Of a DNA stretch of 64,000 nt, positions 1-11,175 are shown piece by piece. Source of the stretch: Polynucleobacter sp. MWH-Svant-W18 (lineage in GTDB: Bacteria > Pseudomonadota > Gammaproteobacteria > Burkholderiales > Burkholderiaceae). The notes under the pieces are model-generated. The model made no database searches, was not told the origin of the DNA, and saw nothing but the letters and a program-made list of their open reading frames with translations. The stretch is taken from assembly GCF_018687495.1 (NCBI RefSeq), contig NZ_CP061293.1:1488001-1552000 (forward strand), written 5' to 3'. Positions within the stretch are counted from its first letter, which is position 1, and every line of letters starts with the position of its first letter. The position numbers and the translations under genes were made by a program.

Positions 1-478
1 ACTGGGCTTGAGTAGCGGTACTTGAGTCTCGTGTCGATGGGTTGCTAGGCTGTGTAGGAATGTTAGTATTTATCGCATTGGCTGAAGGCGTTAATATGGT
101 GACTTGATCAACGCAATCATTGCTATCGTATGTCACTTCATAGACTTGTAGATCACCATCATTAATAGCTTCAACTGGAGTACTAATGACCTCAGTAACC
201 CCCAAAGTAAAGACGTCTGCCGTTCCCTCTACAAGAGCGCGCGCAGTTTTTGCTCCCTGGCTGTAACCTTGTTTAAATCGATAAATTTCATATTTTTTTC
301 CATTCCTAACCCCGCTGGTCACTGGAACTCCAAACTCCGCAATTAAAGCGTCTCTAGATGTGCCTACTTTAAAAAGAGCAATATTTTTTTCAGTTGGCTG
401 ATGTGCCGCCATATAAACGGAACAGCCCCCCAATAAAAAGACCGCAGCAGCCATGACAGCTAATTTCTCAAACTTCAT
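1..478 (-). CDS. Putative outer-membrane lipoprotein, 3' end beyond window
   Basis: The reading frame starts at the ATG complementary to 476-478 and stays open to the window edge (159 codons seen), so the C-terminus is missing. The N-terminus is a lipoprotein signal: a short basic start, a hydrophobic core and a lipobox LGGC with Cys at about residue 20. The mature part contains an 'F.VG.SRD.LI.EFG.P' stretch followed by a 'YE.Y.F..G' stretch, which resembles the SmpA/OmlA-type fold of small outer-membrane lipoproteins. The visible end is rich in Thr, Asn, Pro and Ser, like a linker. It follows groEL on the same strand but lies beyond the groEL terminator, so it is probably transcribed separately. 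Exact function is not recognisable. Confidence 0.75.
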   Translation of the reverse strand, partial: MKFEKLAVMAAAVFLLGGCSVYMAAHQPTEKNIALFKVGTSRDALIAEFGVPVTSGVRNGKKYEIYRFKQGYSQGAKTARALVEGTADVFTLGVTEVISTPVEAINDGDLQVYEVTYDSNDCVDQVTILTPSANAINTNIPTQPSNPSTRDSSTATQAQ

Positions 479-534
479 TACATACCTCGCATTGATTTTT
501 CTGGAGTTAGTTTATTCGATAGTCAAAAGCATAT

Positions 535-568
535 AAAAAAACGCCTGGTCTTATGAACCAGGCGTTTT
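535..568 (-). terminator. Rho-independent terminator after groEL
   Basis: An inverted repeat with 12-bp arms (AAAACGCCTGGT and ACCAGGCGTTTT) surrounds a short loop. Read on the minus strand it is followed by a run of T, and it sits just after the groEL stop codon. The arms also end in A/T runs on the plus side, so the structure could work in both directions. Confidence 0.85.
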
Positions 569-604
569 GATTTTCCACGGCTAAACAGCCGAAGGAATGG
601 GCTA

Positions 605-2272
<1,668 letters not shown>

Positions 2273-2285
2273 TTAAATACCGAAA

Positions 2286-2576
2286 TTACTTCTGTACAAC
2301 AGCCATGATGTCTTCTTCGCGCATTACGAGAAGCTCATCGCCATCGACCTTAACTGTTTGACCTGCATATTTACCAAACAAGACGCGATCGCCTACTTTG
2401 ACGTCAGGTGCATTTAATTTGCCGCTGTCATCACGCTTGCCTGGACCCACTGCCAAAACTTCACCTTGATCAGGCTTTTCTGCAGCTGCGTCAGGAATGA
2501 TGATTCCGGAAGCGGTTTTTGATTCTTGATCCAAACGCTTGATGATTACGCGATCATGTAAAGGACGCAAATTCAT
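2286..2576 (-). CDS. groS: Co-chaperonin GroES (Hsp10)
   Basis: This is the heptameric lid of the GroEL chamber. The 96 residues match the family length. The N-terminus [14 protein letters not shown], the mobile-loop segment [12 protein letters not shown] and the [11 protein letters not shown] motif are all present. It is the first gene of the groES-groEL operon, with AGGAGA just upstream of its ATG. Transcription should start near the CIRCE element about 110-130 bp upstream. Confidence 0.99.
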   Translation of the reverse strand: MNLRPLHDRVIIKRLDQESKTASGIIIPDAAAEKPDQGEVLAVGPGKRDDSGKLNAPDVKVGDRVLFGKYAGQTVKVDGDELLVMREEDIMAVVQK

Positions 2577-2684
2577 CTCTTCTCCTATGTTAGTAAGTGT
2601 TAACTAATTAAAAATCTATATAAATCAATTGATTACATCCTCATTACACGGAATATCGGTGAAATTTACGAAGAAATTTCGCTT

Positions 2685-2711
2685 TTAGCACTCGCGTGTA
2701 GAGAGTGCTGA
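2685..2711 (-). promoter_or_regulatory. CIRCE operator for HrcA
   Basis: TTAGCACTC, exactly nine bases, then GAGTGCTGA. This matches the CIRCE consensus inverted repeat (TTAGCACTC-N9-GAGTGCTAA) in all but one base. It abuts the -10 box of the groES promoter on the minus strand, where bound HrcA repressor would block initiation. Inference: groESL here is under HrcA heat-shock repression. Confidence 0.95.
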
Positions 2712-2740
2712 TTATATAGGTCTGATTACAAGAATTTCAA
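2711..2740 (-). promoter_or_regulatory. Sigma-70 promoter of groES-groEL
   Basis: On the minus strand there is TTGAAA (2740-2735), an 18-bp spacer and a perfect TATAAT (2716-2711). The -10 box overlaps the first base of the CIRCE dyad, so this is most likely a housekeeping promoter repressed by HrcA rather than a sigma-32 promoter. Confidence 0.85.
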
Positions 2741-2757
2741 GGGTAGATCCCTCCAAA

Positions 2758-2786
2758 TTCTTGTGGATTTGACCAATCTTTATAAT
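2758..2786 (+). promoter_or_regulatory. Candidate promoter of the EAL/regulator/kinase operon
   Basis: A perfect TATAAT lies at 2781-2786, with a weak TTCTTG 17 bp upstream. The following leader (2787-2890) includes a small hairpin, GTAGG-N6-CCTAC (about 2799-2814). If this is the -10 box, translation cannot begin at the TTG inside it (2786), which supports the downstream ATG at 2891. Confidence 0.5.
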
Positions 2787-2890
2787 TGGGACAGGTTAGT
2801 AGGTCTTTTCCTACAAATAAATCAGCCTTAAGCCCTTACCCCTCCAATCCGTCCTGCCTAGACTGGACAGTCACCGATTGGAGAATGCTG

Positions 2891-3733
2891 ATGAGCCCGA
2901 AATCCCGGCTGTACACGCTTGTAAAGGCATGGAAGAACAAACCCTTCCAAGAAGTCCGCGACGCCTCTGGCGCGCCCTGGCTTGGTATTAGTAACCAAGC
3001 TCTCGAAGAACACCAATCCTGGTCTAAGCGACAAGCGATTAGCCATGAACCCATCTTTAACTGCAAGGGAACAAAACTGACCGGATCTTTATTTAGACCA
3101 TTATTAGAAGCCTCTGACATGCAATTACTACGCATGTTCATGGAAGGCCTAGATACGATCTCTTACTGGTATCGGAGCGGTCGCTTCATACCCGGCATTT
3201 TGCCGGTGCCATCCCATGCAATTATTTCCAGCGACTATATCGATGCATTGAGTGATCTCATTTTGAACTCTCGTCTACCCGTCGGACTGGTTGGCTTGGG
3301 AATTTCTACAGTTCCCAATCCAGAGAATGCTGATGCATACAAAGAGGCTTTACAGCGAATGAGACGACTAGGCGTATTACTCCATTTCATGAACTTCTCT
3401 GGAAGAGAGGATGAATTGCATTGGATAAGTCAAATGCAAATGGAAGGGATTCACATCGATATGCGTCAGTGCCGAGAAAAGATGATTTCTGCTGCAATGG
3501 TTTCCCATTTACGACTGTCGCCTTATTCATCAACCAAAATTTACGCGAGCCATGTGGGGCTAGTGAAAGATCTAGAAAACGCATCTCTAATACAAGTTGA
3601 TCATTGCTATGGGGGCTTGATGATGTCACCACTCAGTCGGCATCAGATGCTGCAAATCAATGACAGCCGTATCGCTAAAGCTATTTATTCGCTGCACCCT
3701 CATCCACAACCAAACCAAAACGGAGACAAGTAA
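2891..3733 (+). CDS. Degenerate EAL-domain protein (BvgR-like)
   Basis: This is a 280-residue soluble protein with the outline of an EAL (c-di-GMP phosphodiesterase) domain but without its active site. The region equivalent to 'PI.....G.EALLR' reads as IFNCKGTKLTGSLFRPLL, with LFR where EAL should be. The DDFG metal-binding motif is replaced by an MNFSG stretch, and the C-terminal 'GG.MMSPLSRHQM' matches the end of EAL domains. It is therefore probably a non-catalytic binding or regulatory protein. I chose ATG 2891 because GGAG lies seven bases before it; the frame could extend to a TTG at 2786, but that lies in a TATAAT box. Its stop overlaps the start of the response regulator gene by one base, so the two are translationally coupled. 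In Bordetella, the EAL protein BvgR accompanies BvgAS, which is a functional parallel only. Confidence 0.7.
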   Translation: MSPKSRLYTLVKAWKNKPFQEVRDASGAPWLGISNQALEEHQSWSKRQAISHEPIFNCKGTKLTGSLFRPLLEASDMQLLRMFMEGLDTISYWYRSGRFIPGILPVPSHAIISSDYIDALSDLILNSRLPVGLVGLGISTVPNPENADAYKEALQRMRRLGVLLHFMNFSGREDELHWISQMQMEGIHIDMRQCREKMISAAMVSHLRLSPYSSTKIYASHVGLVKDLENASLIQVDHCYGGLMMSPLSRHQMLQINDSRIAKAIYSLHPHPQPNQNGDK

Positions 3734-4356
3734 TGAGAAAACGCGTGATGTTGGTAGATGACCATCCGGCTATGCTGATGGCTCTTAAAAGTATGTTGCA
3801 AGACCAGTTGCTATTTGAAATAGTTGGGCAAGCCCAAAATGGCGAGGAATGCCTTAGATCTATGAAGGAAATAAATCCCAATATGGTGATTCTTGATCTG
3901 GACATGCCTAAGACTGACGGCTTTGATGTGATTCGTCGAATCGGACTGATGCACCCAGACGTTCGTATGCTCGTTTTATCAAGTATGGATGAAGCTGTAT
4001 ATGGCGGCAGAGTTCGTTCGTTGGGCGGCCACGGATTTGTGAATAAAACAGCTGGGGCAGATGTCATCTTAGCAGCCTGTGTTGCCATCTCACAAGGCTA
4101 TAACTTTTTTACACACGGAAAAAATGGTAATAGCTCATTAAGTGATAACGAAAAGTTAGCCCTTATCTCCGATCGTGAATTGCAAGTCATGAAATATCTT
4201 GGTAAAGGCAATACCAATCAGCAGATCTCCGACATGCTTCACATTAGCAATAAAACAGTTGCAACCTATAAAACTAGAGTCTTTGACAAATTAGGTATCA
4301 ATAATATTGCCGATCTGATCTTATTTTGTCGCATGAACAAGATTATCGAAAGCTAA
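3733..4356 (+). CDS. LuxR/FixJ-type response regulator (BvgA/EvgA-like)
   Basis: This is a 207-residue two-domain DNA-binding response regulator. Receiver domain, residues about 4-120: acidic pair D9-D10, phosphoacceptor D55 in VILDLDMP, and Lys at about 105 in GFVNKTAG. C-terminal LuxR-type helix-turn-helix, residues about 143-203: [24 protein letters not shown] in outline, followed by [12 protein letters not shown]. It overlaps the upstream EAL gene by one base and is seven bases before the hybrid kinase gene. That kinase is its likely phosphodonor through the HPt domain. Domain order and size are those of BvgA and EvgA. Target genes cannot be seen from this window. Confidence 0.92.
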   Translation: MRKRVMLVDDHPAMLMALKSMLQDQLLFEIVGQAQNGEECLRSMKEINPNMVILDLDMPKTDGFDVIRRIGLMHPDVRMLVLSSMDEAVYGGRVRSLGGHGFVNKTAGADVILAACVAISQGYNFFTHGKNGNSSLSDNEKLALISDRELQVMKYLGKGNTNQQISDMLHISNKTVATYKTRVFDKLGINNIADLILFCRMNKIIES

Positions 4357-4363
4357 AAGACAT

Positions 4364-6799
4364 ATGCATCGATTGATCGCTTTCGGCTCTCTTCTGATTT
4401 ACTCTGTGATTAATGGAGTAAGTGGGGAGGCGTTTGCGAGCCCCATGGGTCAAGAAGAACAGCGATGGATCGATGCCCATCCGAAAGTTCACTATAGTAT
4501 TCATGAAAAATATACGTCTTACTTGCAAGCTGGTGATGACCACAATGAGCCTGGAGTCTTTCATCTTTTCTTGAAAAAACTGGGCCAAACCACTGGACAG
4601 GACTTCATTCCCAGGTGGAGAGCAACAGATCAGGAAGGCCTGGAGCAATTAGCGAATGGTGAAGTTGACTTCATTATTGATCCACCTATCTTTGATGGCG
4701 AATATCTCAAATATGCATCACTATCAGAGACTCTCTTCTGGGGCCAAGATGTCATCCTCAAAAAAGCACTTAAGAAGGAAAAGGTGATTGATGTAAGCAA
4801 TATTGCGTACTTTGATCGTGGCTATGAAAATCCACCTCAACCTATTCATCCTCAGGCAAGCATCTCTAAGAGTGCGGAAGGACTGGCATTAGATCTTCTC
4901 AAAAATGATATCGAGGCCTTAGTTCTTCCTATTCGACTGGCCAAACAACTCATAAAGCAATTTAATTCGACCGATCTTCAAATTGAGGGGCCATATAGCC
5001 ATGAACCTTTTGAGTATCGGTGGCTCATTTCCAATGAAGATCGAGCATTGCATGGAATCTTAAGTCACTTTCTAGGCAATCTAGACCCCATAGAATCTGG
5101 TCAACTCTTTTCAATTGGCAATAGCAGCATTCAATCCACAACGCATAGCCGCATCCATTCTCTGTCCTGGCTATCAACCATAGTAGTGCTTTTTATTGGC
5201 AGCCTCTTACTTTGGCGCATGTACAAAAGACAAAGTATTCAGAAGCAAGAGGTGGCAGCTCTCATTTCCTCGAAAGAGCATGCGGAGAAGGCTAATGCTG
5301 CTAAGTCTGAATTCCTAGCAACGATGAGCCATGAAATTCGCACACCAATGAATGCGATCTTGGGTGTTCAAGAACTTCTACTCGCCAGTAGAAAATTTTC
5401 TGATAATGAAAAATCATTGCTGAAGAGTGCCCATGCTTCAGCCGAGTCCTTGTTGGGAATCTTAAATCAAGTCCTCGATCTTTCAAAAATTGAAGCGGGA
5501 AAACTGACCTTGAATTTAGAGCCTTGCTGCCTCAATACCCTAATTGATGAGCTGGATTCTGCATTCTCAACACTAGCCAGAAAACAAAAATTGGTTTTGC
5601 ATACCTCAAAAGATCCCCGTATTGCTCCAGTGCTAATGTTAGACGCCCTACGATTACGTCAAATTTTGCAAAATCTACTGAGCAACGCCATCAAATTCAC
5701 GAATCATGGCGAGATCTATTTTTCAATTAGCGTGTTAGCAGATGATCATGCAGGCCAATTAATTGAATTTAGAGTGATCGATACTGGTATTGGAATGGGT
5801 AGCGAAGAAATTGAACTGGCCTTACAAGCCTTTGAACAAATTCCGGGACAGAGCGAGCAAAACGGGACTGGCCTGGGCTTAACCATTACCAATCATTTGG
5901 TTACATCTATGGATAGCCAACTGTATTTTGAAAGCGCGCCTGGTTTTGGGAGCAATATTCATTTTTGCATAGCGCTTCCCCGCACCAGTATTGCCGCATC
6001 TAAAAGGCCGTTTATTGACAATGCATCTCCATCTAGAAAATTGGTATCTCAAAAACCAGGGTTAAAAAATAGCGCACTGCAAGCTTTGGTAGTCGAGGAT
6101 CATCCGGCCAGTCGCCAAATTATTTCGCTTCAGCTTCAGGCCCTAGGGTTTGTAGTAACAGTATGCGAGAGTGCCAGTGCGGCCTTGCAATTTATTTCAG
6201 AAAAATCCTATGATCTTCTGTTGACTGACCAATCCATCCCGGGAATGCAAGGATCTGATTTAGCGAAAACTATTCGTGCCTTGGGCTATCGTGAGCTCAT
6301 TATTATTGCGATCACAGCAGATATTTATGCTCTTGACTCTCGTCACCAGTTTTTGGCTGCTGGCATGAATGGTGTTCTGATTAAGCCGCTAAGCTTAATG
6401 ACGCTTGAAAATGAATTAAGCCGTTTTTTCACAAGTCAATGTAGCTTGGATGCTGACGAAGGCTCTGCCCTAACGGAAGAGTATTCATTTAATGCATTTG
6501 CCAATCTCTTAAAACAAAACCCAGACCATATCGTCGTGATCTTAGATGAAATTCGGAAAGTCCATGATGAAGCTCTAGATGCACTCAAGAATGAATCCAT
6601 TGATGAGTCCGATTTGGCTAGCATGCTCCATAAAATCAAAGGTGGAGCCCAACTGCTTGCTGCAAAGAACTTTGTGGAACGTTGTGAGTGTTTAGAAAAA
6701 ATGGGGCCTTTACCAGAAAAAATTGCTTCTTTCATCACGTTATTAGAAGAACAAAACCAAATCATTACAAGATACCAAGCAAAATATGCTGGCCCTTAG
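4364..6799 (+). CDS. BvgS/EvgS-type hybrid sensor histidine kinase
   Basis: This is an 811-residue membrane sensor with a full phosphorelay. Order: signal peptide (about 1-25); one periplasmic solute-binding (SBP_bac_3-like) domain (about 35-250); transmembrane helix (about 268-285); dimerisation domain with H-box His323 in [10 protein letters not shown]; ATPase domain with [15 protein letters not shown] and GTGLGL; receiver domain with ED 578-579, phospho-Asp622 and Lys674; and a C-terminal HPt domain with His756 in LHKIKGG. BvgS has two periplasmic binding domains, while this protein has one, and no PAS domain is evident between the membrane helix and the H-box. It is the last gene of the three-gene operon. 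The ligand is unknown, and the binding domain fold only suggests a small molecule. Confidence 0.9.
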   Translation: MHRLIAFGSLLIYSVINGVSGEAFASPMGQEEQRWIDAHPKVHYSIHEKYTSYLQAGDDHNEPGVFHLFLKKLGQTTGQDFIPRWRATDQEGLEQLANGEVDFIIDPPIFDGEYLKYASLSETLFWGQDVILKKALKKEKVIDVSNIAYFDRGYENPPQPIHPQASISKSAEGLALDLLKNDIEALVLPIRLAKQLIKQFNSTDLQIEGPYSHEPFEYRWLISNEDRALHGILSHFLGNLDPIESGQLFSIGNSSIQSTTHSRIHSLSWLSTIVVLFIGSLLLWRMYKRQSIQKQEVAALISSKEHAEKANAAKSEFLATMSHEIRTPMNAILGVQELLLASRKFSDNEKSLLKSAHASAESLLGILNQVLDLSKIEAGKLTLNLEPCCLNTLIDELDSAFSTLARKQKLVLHTSKDPRIAPVLMLDALRLRQILQNLLSNAIKFTNHGEIYFSISVLADDHAGQLIEFRVIDTGIGMGSEEIELALQAFEQIPGQSEQNGTGLGLTITNHLVTSMDSQLYFESAPGFGSNIHFCIALPRTSIAASKRPFIDNASPSRKLVSQKPGLKNSALQALVVEDHPASRQIISLQLQALGFVVTVCESASAALQFISEKSYDLLLTDQSIPGMQGSDLAKTIRALGYRELIIIAITADIYALDSRHQFLAAGMNGVLIKPLSLMTLENELSRFFTSQCSLDADEGSALTEEYSFNAFANLLKQNPDHIVVILDEIRKVHDEALDALKNESIDESDLASMLHKIKGGAQLLAAKNFVERCECLEKMGPLPEKIASFITLLEEQNQIITRYQAKYAGP

Positions 6800-6848
6800 A
6801 TAAGTAGATTGATTTACCTACTAGCGCTGTAGGTTTATCCTATGGGCA

Positions 6849-8390
6849 ATGAAATCATTTTTTCAGCGCCTCTTATCTATTGCTGCCTCAGCAATTTGGC
6901 TAGGGATTTGTCTCTTTGCGCGGAATGTAAACGCTGAAGAACTCAATTCTCCCCAAATCCCCCAAGCTGTAATGACTAGTCTAGAGCGTAGTCAAATCCC
7001 CAAAGAGGCTGTAAGTATTTCTGTAGTTGAAATTGAACCTAGTCGCACAGGAAAGTTTCTAGCGAAGAATGTATTAGATTGGCGCTCAGATGTTGCCATG
7101 AATCCAGCTTCAACAATGAAGCTCTTAACTACCTTAAGTGGCTTGGATATTTTGGGGCCCCAATATCGTTGGCGTACCAATGTCTACACTGACGGAGTTA
7201 TTCGTCAAGGCGCACTAAAGGGAAATTTGTATCTTCAGGGAACGGGAGACCCCAAACTCATCCCCGAGGAGCTTGTCAAGATGATGAAATCTTTGCAAGG
7301 GCTTGGCATACAAAAAATAGATGGTAATTTATTCTTTGACCGAAGCGCATATGCTTCCAGCGTAATGGAGCACAATGCCATTGACGGCGAATCTCTGAGG
7401 GCCTACAACGTTCCGCCAGATCCTTTGCTCTATGCCTTTAGAACACTCGCTTTCCAGCTAGGAAAATCTCGAACTGCTGACTTTATTGATATCTCTTATA
7501 CCCCAGCACTCTCACAACTAAAGATCGACAATCAACTCCAACTAATCGATCGATCCTGTGATAACTGGAAAAACAATATTCGCTTTAACCTTAGCCCAGA
7601 TAGCGAGGGCAATACGAATCAACCCCTCATTGCACAATTTTCTGGCGCCCTTCCAAGTACTTGTCGGGGGGTGAACTACAACGTAGTTGCGCTAGATGCC
7701 AACACTTTCTTAACCCAGGGATTTGCTGCTGCCTGGGAATTATCTGGCGGTTCCTGGGTTCAGCCCCCTCTGGGCAAAGACGGCACCGTTCCATTGGCAG
7801 CAAGATTACTGCTGCAATTTGAGGGCATCAATCTTGCAGATGATGTTGTCGATATCAATAAGTACTCTAACAATGTCATGGCACGCCAACTGTTACTTAC
7901 CTTGGCGCTAGAGAAAATGGGCAAGCCAGCCACTACTACTAATGGACAATTGGTGATTCTGAGTTGGCTGAAAAAAAATGGTATGGATTTTCCAGATCTG
8001 GTCATTGAAAATGGTTCAGGCCTCTCACGCAATGAAGCGATCTCAGCATCACAAATGAATCAACTCTTGATCGCCGCTCGCAATCTATCTGTTGGAGAAA
8101 TTTTCTACAACAGCCTGCCTATTGCTGGAACTGATGGCACGATGAGAAATCGCTTGATGACCCAATTGCGTAAATTTCTACACTTGAAGAAAAAACCGGA
8201 AGTCAGAATGAAAACTGGCTCACTTGCTGATGTACGAGCCATCTCTGGATACGTCGTTAGTAAATCCGGAAAAATGTATGCAGTCACCTCGTTCATCAAT
8301 CACCCCAATGCCTGGCGAGGACTAGAGGCTCACGATCAATTACTTTCGTGGCTCTTAGAGGATGGGCCAGAACCAAAACACGCACGCTGA
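6849..8390 (+). CDS. dacB: D-alanyl-D-alanine carboxypeptidase/endopeptidase (PBP4 family)
   Basis: This is a periplasmic class C penicillin-binding protein that trims and cuts peptidoglycan peptides. It has 513 residues and an N-terminal signal peptide (about 1-29, ending near NAEE). All three active-site motifs are present: SxxK as S88-T-M-K91, SxN as S340-N-N342, and KTG at 455-457. The large insertion between SxxK and SxN is normal for DacB. It starts about 50 bp after the hybrid kinase gene but is separated by non-coding sequence, and probably has its own signal. Its 3' end overlaps the convergent sua5 gene by 55 bp, which is a longer overlap than elsewhere here. Confidence 0.95.
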   Translation: MKSFFQRLLSIAASAIWLGICLFARNVNAEELNSPQIPQAVMTSLERSQIPKEAVSISVVEIEPSRTGKFLAKNVLDWRSDVAMNPASTMKLLTTLSGLDILGPQYRWRTNVYTDGVIRQGALKGNLYLQGTGDPKLIPEELVKMMKSLQGLGIQKIDGNLFFDRSAYASSVMEHNAIDGESLRAYNVPPDPLLYAFRTLAFQLGKSRTADFIDISYTPALSQLKIDNQLQLIDRSCDNWKNNIRFNLSPDSEGNTNQPLIAQFSGALPSTCRGVNYNVVALDANTFLTQGFAAAWELSGGSWVQPPLGKDGTVPLAARLLLQFEGINLADDVVDINKYSNNVMARQLLLTLALEKMGKPATTTNGQLVILSWLKKNGMDFPDLVIENGSGLSRNEAISASQMNQLLIAARNLSVGEIFYNSLPIAGTDGTMRNRLMTQLRKFLHLKKKPEVRMKTGSLADVRAISGYVVSKSGKMYAVTSFINHPNAWRGLEAHDQLLSWLLEDGPEPKHAR

Positions 8391-9442
8391 AGACGATCTC
8401 TCACGCCATCCCACTCTTCACCCGTTGGTGGCTCAGGAAAAAGAATTAAATCCCAACCCTGCTGGTCTAAATCTCTGAGTGTGCGATACAGCTTGCTAGC
8501 AAAACTGGCAGGGTCGCTAGACACAATGATCTCCGACACATCAATAGAGGGATGATCTTCCAAAACTAGTGAGGATTCAGAATCCCAAACAGCTACAGCA
8601 ACACGCGATTTAATATCTGGAAATTCACTCAAAGCATCCAAGGCGCGACCCGGTGCATATAGAATAAGGGGCGTAGTTGGGGCATAGTGCGCCTTCAAGC
8701 TTCCAGAAACTCTGGGGACATCTGCTCCTTCATCGCTTTCATTATTTTGAAGATGAAGTTGACCAGGCAGATAAACATGAACACCTGTTTTAAACAAAAT
8801 CTCTTTAGGAGTAATGACACCGGGGCGCAATAAAATTGCTTTATCACCTGACGAAAAATCAATGATGGTGGACTCAATTCCAACTTCGCAATCCCCGCCA
8901 TCCAAAATCATCAAATCCAATATTCCTTCAAATTCATTACGCACATCGGCAGCGCTAGTTGGCGATACCTTGCCAAAACGATTGGCTGATGGAGCAACAA
9001 CAGCACCCTTAAATTTTCGCAATAGGGCTTGAGCAATCGGGTGCGCAGGGGCGCGTATGGCAACAGTATCTTGCCCGCCAGTCAGCGCATTCAAGACACT
9101 TTTTTCTTTTTTAAAGACCAAAGTTAATGGTCCTGGCCAAAAGGTGTTGATTAATTTCAAGGCATCTTCAGGAATATCTCTAGCCCAAGGAGCCAATAAA
9201 GGGACCCAATCTATCTGCGGCACATCAAATTGATTAGCGGCAGCAATATGAACAATTAATGGATGATCAGCAGGCCTGCCTTTTATAGTGAAGATCTTCT
9301 GAATCGCCTCAGGATTTTTGGCATCGGCTCCCAGGCCGTATACGGTCTCTGTTGGGAATGCCACTAGACCACCATCACGAAGGGTCTGTACTGCCTCATT
9401 AATCACTGCAGATGATTGCAGTGGCGTACTGGCTGAAGACAT
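8336..9442 (-). CDS. sua5: L-threonylcarbamoyladenylate synthase (Sua5 type)
   Basis: This makes threonylcarbamoyl-AMP from threonine, bicarbonate and ATP, the first step of the t6A37 tRNA modification. At 368 residues it is the long Sua5 form: an N-terminal YrdC domain (about 10-200, with the FPTETVYGLGADA motif, KGRPADHPL and SANRFGKVSPT) plus a C-terminal Sua5 domain. The linker between them has PRVSGSLKAHYAPTTP, which is characteristic of Sua5. It ends the pgk-pyk-fba-purC-purE-purK run and starts one base after purK ends. The 3' end overlaps dacB on the opposite strand. Confidence 0.95.
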   Translation of the reverse strand: MSSASTPLQSSAVINEAVQTLRDGGLVAFPTETVYGLGADAKNPEAIQKIFTIKGRPADHPLIVHIAAANQFDVPQIDWVPLLAPWARDIPEDALKLINTFWPGPLTLVFKKEKSVLNALTGGQDTVAIRAPAHPIAQALLRKFKGAVVAPSANRFGKVSPTSAADVRNEFEGILDLMILDGGDCEVGIESTIIDFSSGDKAILLRPGVITPKEILFKTGVHVYLPGQLHLQNNESDEGADVPRVSGSLKAHYAPTTPLILYAPGRALDALSEFPDIKSRVAVAVWDSESSLVLEDHPSIDVSEIIVSSDPASFASKLYRTLRDLDQQGWDLILFPEPPTGEEWDGVRDRLQRACFGSGPSSKSHESN

Positions 9443-9443
9443 T

Positions 9444-10628
9444 CTATGGCTCGATACCTAATTCCGCGGCAACGGCAGCACAATTTTGACGTGCTTCATT
9501 TAAAGCTTCACCCAAGCAATTAATGTGACCCATTTTTCTACCGATGCGCGGTGCTGACTTACCGTAGAGATGTAACTTTGCATCAGGGTGTGCCAAGACT
9601 TTATTCCAAGCAGGCTCTTTAGCATTCTCTTCGCTACCTTCAAACCAAAGATCTCCTAGGAGATTTAACATCGAAACCGGCGCTAGCTGTCGAGCATCGC
9701 CTAGCGGTAAGCGCGCCATTGCTCGAACTTGCTGCTCAAATTGACTCGTGACGCAGGCATCCAAGGTGTAGTGCCCTGAATTATGTGGGCGGGGCGCAAT
9801 TTCATTAGCCACAATATCGCCGTTCTTGAGCACAAAGAATTCAATACAAAGAACGCCAACGTAATCAATCTTCCGAATTAATGCTTTGGCCGCATCAATA
9901 ATTTTTTTCTCTTGCACAGGCTTTAATGAGGGTGCCGGAACAGTAGATGTATGCAAAATGCCATCGCGATGAATATTTTGTGCGACCGGATAGGCCACTA
10001 CCGCATCGTCGTAACCACGCACTACCAAAGCAGAGACCTCGAAATCCAAATCCATCCGCTTTTCGAGAACACAGGGCACGCGCCCAAAATTATTCCATGC
10101 AGAAGCCAATTCTTCAGCATCATAAACAGTGGCCTGCCCTTTACCGTCGTAACCCATGCGTGCAGTCTTCAGTATTCCTGGGAGCAATTCTTCTGGAACA
10201 TGTGCAATATCGGCATCATGCTCAATGACAAAGTTTGGAGCGGGGCCAATATTGGTCTCCGCCTTCCAGGTTGCTAAGAATTTTTTCTCTGCAATGCGAT
10301 TTTGGGCAAGAGAGACGCAACTACTTCGAGGCGCCACAAATACCCCTAGAGACTCTAGCTCATCTAAGGCTTGTGCTGGAACATTTTCAAACTCAGTACT
10401 TACCGAGGCACATAAGGATGCCATTTCTTTTAAAGCAGCTGAATCTGTGTAATCTGCTTGAATGCATTTTTCTGCAATTGAACCAGCTGGGCTATCAGGA
10501 CTAGGATCTAAGACGCACACTTTATAGCCCATAGCTTGTGCAGCTTGAGTAAACATACGCCCCAGTTGACCGCCACCCAAGATACCTAAATATGAACCCG
10601 GCAAAATGGGCTCTAAATACTCTGCCAT
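9444..10628 (-). CDS. purK: N5-carboxyaminoimidazole ribonucleotide synthase
   Basis: This is an ATP-grasp enzyme that carboxylates AIR to N5-CAIR in purine synthesis. It has 394 residues. The N-terminal LGGGQLGRMFTQAAQAMGY nucleotide-fold signature, TEFENVPA, KTARMGYDGKGQ (ATP-grasp loop) and NEIAPRPHNSGH (metal and substrate loop) are all visible. It lies three bases downstream of purE, which converts the product to CAIR, and one base before sua5. The order purC-purE-purK is one transcription unit. Confidence 0.98.
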   Translation of the reverse strand: MAEYLEPILPGSYLGILGGGQLGRMFTQAAQAMGYKVCVLDPSPDSPAGSIAEKCIQADYTDSAALKEMASLCASVSTEFENVPAQALDELESLGVFVAPRSSCVSLAQNRIAEKKFLATWKAETNIGPAPNFVIEHDADIAHVPEELLPGILKTARMGYDGKGQATVYDAEELASAWNNFGRVPCVLEKRMDLDFEVSALVVRGYDDAVVAYPVAQNIHRDGILHTSTVPAPSLKPVQEKKIIDAAKALIRKIDYVGVLCIEFFVLKNGDIVANEIAPRPHNSGHYTLDACVTSQFEQQVRAMARLPLGDARQLAPVSMLNLLGDLWFEGSEENAKEPAWNKVLAHPDAKLHLYGKSAPRIGRKMGHINCLGEALNEARQNCAAVAAELGIEP

Positions 10629-10631
10629 GTA

Positions 10632-11126
10632 TTAATATCCCGGCAAATTCATGGAACGCGCAGTATCAGACTGCTTACTGCGAAACTCTTCTAGACGTTT
10701 AGCTAAATCAGCATCATGAAGAGCCAGTCCAGCAATCACATGTAAAGCGGCGTTAGCTGCACCCGCCTCGCCAATAGCGAAGGTAGCAACTGGAATCCCT
10801 TTGGGCATTTGCACAATTGAATACAAAGAATCTTCACCACGCAAATATTTACTAGCCACAGGAACACCATAAACAGGAACAATAGTTTTAGAAGCGAGCA
10901 TACCTGGCAAGTGAGCTGCACCACCTGCTCCAGCAATAATTGCCTGAAGGCCATTAGCCTGGGCATTTTCTGCGTACTGGAACATGTCATCGGGCATGCG
11001 ATGTGCGGATAGAACTTTGGCTTCATGTGCCACACCAAATTGCTCGAGCATCTGAGCAGCATGCTGCATAGTGTCCCAATCTGAATTGGAACCCATCACT
11101 ATTCCGACTATTGGCTTCTTGCTCAT
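10632..11126 (-). CDS. purE: N5-carboxyaminoimidazole ribonucleotide mutase
   Basis: This converts N5-CAIR to CAIR. It has 164 residues, the size of class I PurE. Visible motifs are [13 protein letters not shown] near the N-terminus, SAHRMPD, and the [11 protein letters not shown] substrate loop. It sits between purC (49 bp upstream) and purK (three bases downstream). Confidence 0.98.
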   Translation of the reverse strand: MSKKPIVGIVMGSNSDWDTMQHAAQMLEQFGVAHEAKVLSAHRMPDDMFQYAENAQANGLQAIIAGAGGAAHLPGMLASKTIVPVYGVPVASKYLRGEDSLYSIVQMPKGIPVATFAIGEAGAANAALHVIAGLALHDADLAKRLEEFRSKQSDTARSMNLPGY

Positions 11127-11175
11127 TGCTTCTCCGAATACCTTAAATTCTTCTAAGACCTCTATTATCCCCGAG

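Noticed and set aside
2786..2890. N-terminal extension of the EAL-like protein from TTG 2786
   Set aside because: The TTG lies in a perfect TATAAT box, and the extra 35 residues do not look like a domain. ATG 2891 has GGAG at the right distance.
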